Notes under the pieces: generated by a model
Seen by the model: the letters and a program-made list of their open reading frames with translations, nothing else
What the model was told of the DNA's origin: nothing
Database searches by the model: none
From: an uncultured Muribaculaceae bacterium
GTDB taxonomy: Bacteria; Bacteroidota; Bacteroidia; Bacteroidales; Muribaculaceae
Length of the DNA: 25,813 nt
Direction of reading: 5' to 3'
NCBI GenBank assembly: GCA_910587185.1
Contig: CAJULY010000028.1
Coordinates: 1 to 25,813, forward strand
In this document: one piece after another, positions 23,557-25,813 of the stretch
Layout: every line of letters begins with the position of its first letter
How positions within the stretch are numbered: position 1 is the first letter of the stretch
Program-made: the position numbers and the translations under genes

Positions 23557-24384
23557 ATGAAATCCTCATCAGGAAACAAAAACTTCATAATAGGACTGGT
23601 ATTTTGCGCGATTGCCGTCGTGGCATGGCAGCTTTGGGCCGACAGTTCGCCACGGCCCGATTCCACCCCCAACATAAGCACTACAGCCTTCGGAAATCTG
23701 CTTGATGTAAAAACCAACCCGAATCTCATGCCGGAAGAGAAGGTTGTCTATCCGGGAATGGACATCTCCTTCAACTCTCGCTTTCACGAACCCAACTGGG
23801 TTGCCTGGGAGCTGACAGACAAGGAGACGGAAGGAAATGTCGGCAGGGAAAACAAATTTTACTGCGATGAGGCGGTTGCAGGCTGTGCCGATCATTATGA
23901 TTACAACTACTCGGGCTATGACCGCGGGCACATGGCCCCGGCCGGCGACATGAAATGGTCGGAAGAATCCATGCATGCCTCATTCTCCATGGCCAACATC
24001 TGTCCGCAGGCAAAGGCCCTCAACACCGGCGCATGGAAACGCCTCGAGGAGAAATGCCGCGTATGGGCCAAAGCCGATGGAGCGATATTCATTGTGTGCG
24101 GGCCCGTGCTCACTGACGAGCCGGCCGACTATATAGGGGATTCCCGCGTGGCCGTACCGCGCCGCTTCTTCAAAGTCATACTGTCGCCCTACGGAGACCG
24201 CATGCGCGGCATCGGCTTTATAATGCCTAACGATAAAGTGACGGGAGGCATGCAGGCTGCCGCCGTAAGCATCGATGAGGTTGAACGCGTGACTGGCCAC
24301 GACTTCTTCTCTTCTCTACCCGACGAAATTGAGAACGAGGTTGAAAAACAATGCGATTTCCATTATTGGAGCACACACAAATGA
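23557..24384 (+). CDS. Membrane-anchored DNA/RNA non-specific endonuclease (NUC1 family)
   Basis: The 275-residue protein has one N-terminal hydrophobic helix (about 10-27) and a beta-beta-alpha-metal nuclease domain (about 60-270). The active site DRGHMAPAGD (His125 as general base) and the downstream SMANICPQ...NTGAWKRLE block (metal-binding Asn147, Glu164) are complete. Such enzymes cut DNA and RNA without sequence preference, and in Bacteroidetes are usually outside the cytoplasm. The ATG is preferred over a TTG nine bases upstream. It lies 13 bp after the aminotransferase and overlaps mnmE as ATGA. No immunity protein is evident. Confidence 0.9.
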   Translation: MKSSSGNKNFIIGLVFCAIAVVAWQLWADSSPRPDSTPNISTTAFGNLLDVKTNPNLMPEEKVVYPGMDISFNSRFHEPNWVAWELTDKETEGNVGRENKFYCDEAVAGCADHYDYNYSGYDRGHMAPAGDMKWSEESMHASFSMANICPQAKALNTGAWKRLEEKCRVWAKADGAIFIVCGPVLTDEPADYIGDSRVAVPRRFFKVILSPYGDRMRGIGFIMPNDKVTGGMQAAAVSIDEVERVTGHDFFSSLPDEIENEVEKQCDFHYWSTHK

Positions 24385-25793
24385 CAACGAATCAGTTTTT
24401 ATCAGACGACACGATATGCGCCATCTCCACTCCCCACGGCGTGGGTGGCATCGCCGTGGCCCGAGTCTCGGGTCCGGAAGCTATAGAAATAGCCGACAGA
24501 ATCTGGAAAGGGAAAACGCTGCGTGATGCCGAATCCCACACCGCACATCTCGGCACAATCATAAATCAGGCCGGCGAAATGGTCGATCAGGCCGTTGCGA
24601 CAGTCTTCCGCAATCCGCGTTCGTTTACCGGAGAGAATGTCGTGGAGATTTCTGTTCATGGCTCACGGTTCATCCAGAGGGAACTGCTGCGCCTTCTCGT
24701 CGAGGCCGGAGCCCGCATGGCCGAACCCGGAGAATTCACACGCCGGGCATTCCTTTCAGGCAAGATGGACCTGGCCGAAGCCGAAGCCGTGGCCGACATG
24801 ATTGCATCCGATTCGCGTGCGGCCCATCGCATTGCCGTGTCGCAACTCCGTGGCGACTATTCTAAAAAAATCTCCCTCCTGAGGGAAAAACTGATCGATC
24901 TCGCCTCGCTACTGGAACTTGAACTGGATTTTTCGGAAGAAGACGTTGAATTCGCTTCGCGCAAACGCTTGAGGGAAATCGCCTCGGAAATATACACCGA
25001 GATCACCCGTCTCCACAATTCGTTTGCCGCCGGACGAGCCATCAAAGAAGGCATTCCGGTTGCCATTGTTGGCGCCACGAATGCCGGAAAATCATCTCTG
25101 CTCAACGCCCTCCTCGGCGACGAGCGCGCCATTGTAAGCGATATCCACGGCACAACCCGCGACACTATTGAAGAGACAATCTCTCTCGGCGACTACATGT
25201 TTCGCTTCATCGACACGGCCGGCCTGCGCCACACAACCGACAAGATCGAACGCATAGGCATCGAACGCTCCCTCGCCGCTGCCGCCCGGGCGCGCATCGT
25301 GATTCTCGTCATAGACCCTTCGGCGCCTGTCGATGAGACTATGATCCATGAGATAATGCGCTCCACCCGTGAACGCGACGAATTACCTGCCCACCTCATT
25401 GCCGTCATCAACAAGACCGACCTTAACGCCACCAAAGCCGGGGAGTCAGCCGAAAGAATAAAATCGCTGACAGCATCCGAGGCCCTGCTGATCAGCGCCC
25501 GGGAGGGAATGGGCATCGAAACGTTGGCTGAAGCACTTGTGGCTGCCGCCGAACGCGAGAACGGCAGCGCCGATGAAGGCCTGCTCGTCACCAACGAACG
25601 CCACGCCCGGGCATTCGCCGACGCCCGCGAATCGATTCTCCGCGTCATCGAAGCCCTTGACAGCAACCTCTCCGGCGACCTCATCGCCCTCGACCTCCGC
25701 CAGACCATTCACCACCTCTCCTCCATCACCGGCGACATCCCCACCTCCACCCTCCTCTCCACCATCTTCTCCCGCTTCTGCATCGGTAAATGA
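24381..25793 (+). CDS. mnmE: tRNA uridine-5-carboxymethylaminomethyl modification GTPase MnmE
   Basis: MnmE works with MnmG to modify the wobble uridine of several tRNAs. The 470-residue protein is complete: an N-terminal tetrahydrofolate-binding domain (about 1-125), a helical domain, an inserted G domain with P-loop GATNAGKS (231-238), GTTRD (257-261), DTAGLR (279-284 region) and NKTD (345-348), and the C-terminal FCIGK with the conserved Cys467. The ATG chosen overlaps the nuclease stop by 4 bp; an in-frame ATG 30 bp upstream adds residues not typical of the family. Nothing recognisable follows before the window ends. Confidence 0.97.
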   Translation: MTTNQFLSDDTICAISTPHGVGGIAVARVSGPEAIEIADRIWKGKTLRDAESHTAHLGTIINQAGEMVDQAVATVFRNPRSFTGENVVEISVHGSRFIQRELLRLLVEAGARMAEPGEFTRRAFLSGKMDLAEAEAVADMIASDSRAAHRIAVSQLRGDYSKKISLLREKLIDLASLLELELDFSEEDVEFASRKRLREIASEIYTEITRLHNSFAAGRAIKEGIPVAIVGATNAGKSSLLNALLGDERAIVSDIHGTTRDTIEETISLGDYMFRFIDTAGLRHTTDKIERIGIERSLAAAARARIVILVIDPSAPVDETMIHEIMRSTRERDELPAHLIAVINKTDLNATKAGESAERIKSLTASEALLISAREGMGIETLAEALVAAAERENGSADEGLLVTNERHARAFADARESILRVIEALDSNLSGDLIALDLRQTIHHLSSITGDIPTSTLLSTIFSRFCIGK

Positions 25794-25813
25794 CAGAATA
25801 GTCACAAACCATC

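Overview
The window looks like a chromosomal segment of a Bacteroidales bacterium, most likely a gut member of the Muribaculaceae or a close relative. The evidence is a SusC/SusD pair, a PorG-like protein beside uppS-bamA-ompH, tandem OmpA proteins, a DUF6242-type lipoprotein, the long form of IspG, and promoters of the Bacteroidetes type (-33 TTTG, -7 TANNTTTG). The family-level placement is inference. There is no insertion sequence, CRISPR array, tRNA or rRNA gene inside the window.

Left half, all on the minus strand. Leftward promoters at the extreme left edge fire out of the window and resemble a stable-RNA promoter pair. From about 7.2 kb down to 0.36 kb runs an envelope-biogenesis cluster: a DUF6242-like lipoprotein, a PorG-like protein (type IX secretion), UppS (undecaprenyl carrier synthesis), BamA (outer-membrane protein insertion) and two OmpH/Skp chaperones, closed by a strong terminator. 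Upstream of it lies a housekeeping operon, purE-ispG-ribD (purine, isoprenoid and riboflavin synthesis), with a good promoter in front of purE.

Middle. An isolated susC-susD pair (11.1-16.5 kb) has its own terminator and no neighbouring enzymes that reveal a substrate. Upstream of it are two tandem OmpA-family genes whose last ~340 bp read as identical while their N-terminal barrels have diverged, a sign of recent gene conversion.

Right part, plus strand (19.5-25.8 kb). A tightly packed series encodes a secreted heavy-metal-associated (HMA) protein, RmlB, RmlA, a FdtA/QdtA-type sugar 3,4-ketoisomerase, a DegT-family sugar aminotransferase, a membrane-anchored DNA/RNA endonuclease and MnmE (tRNA modification). 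The four sugar genes suffice to make a dTDP-3-amino-3,6-dideoxyhexose (Fuc3N or Qui3N type), but no acyltransferase or glycosyltransferase is present.

The least explained content is intergenic. Five loci carry short arrays of a 9-bp unit of the form TTNGNCNAA, whose units occur in both orientations and form hairpins; at purE one unit supplies the -33 promoter box. A ~225-bp nested imperfect palindrome lies between susD and purE.
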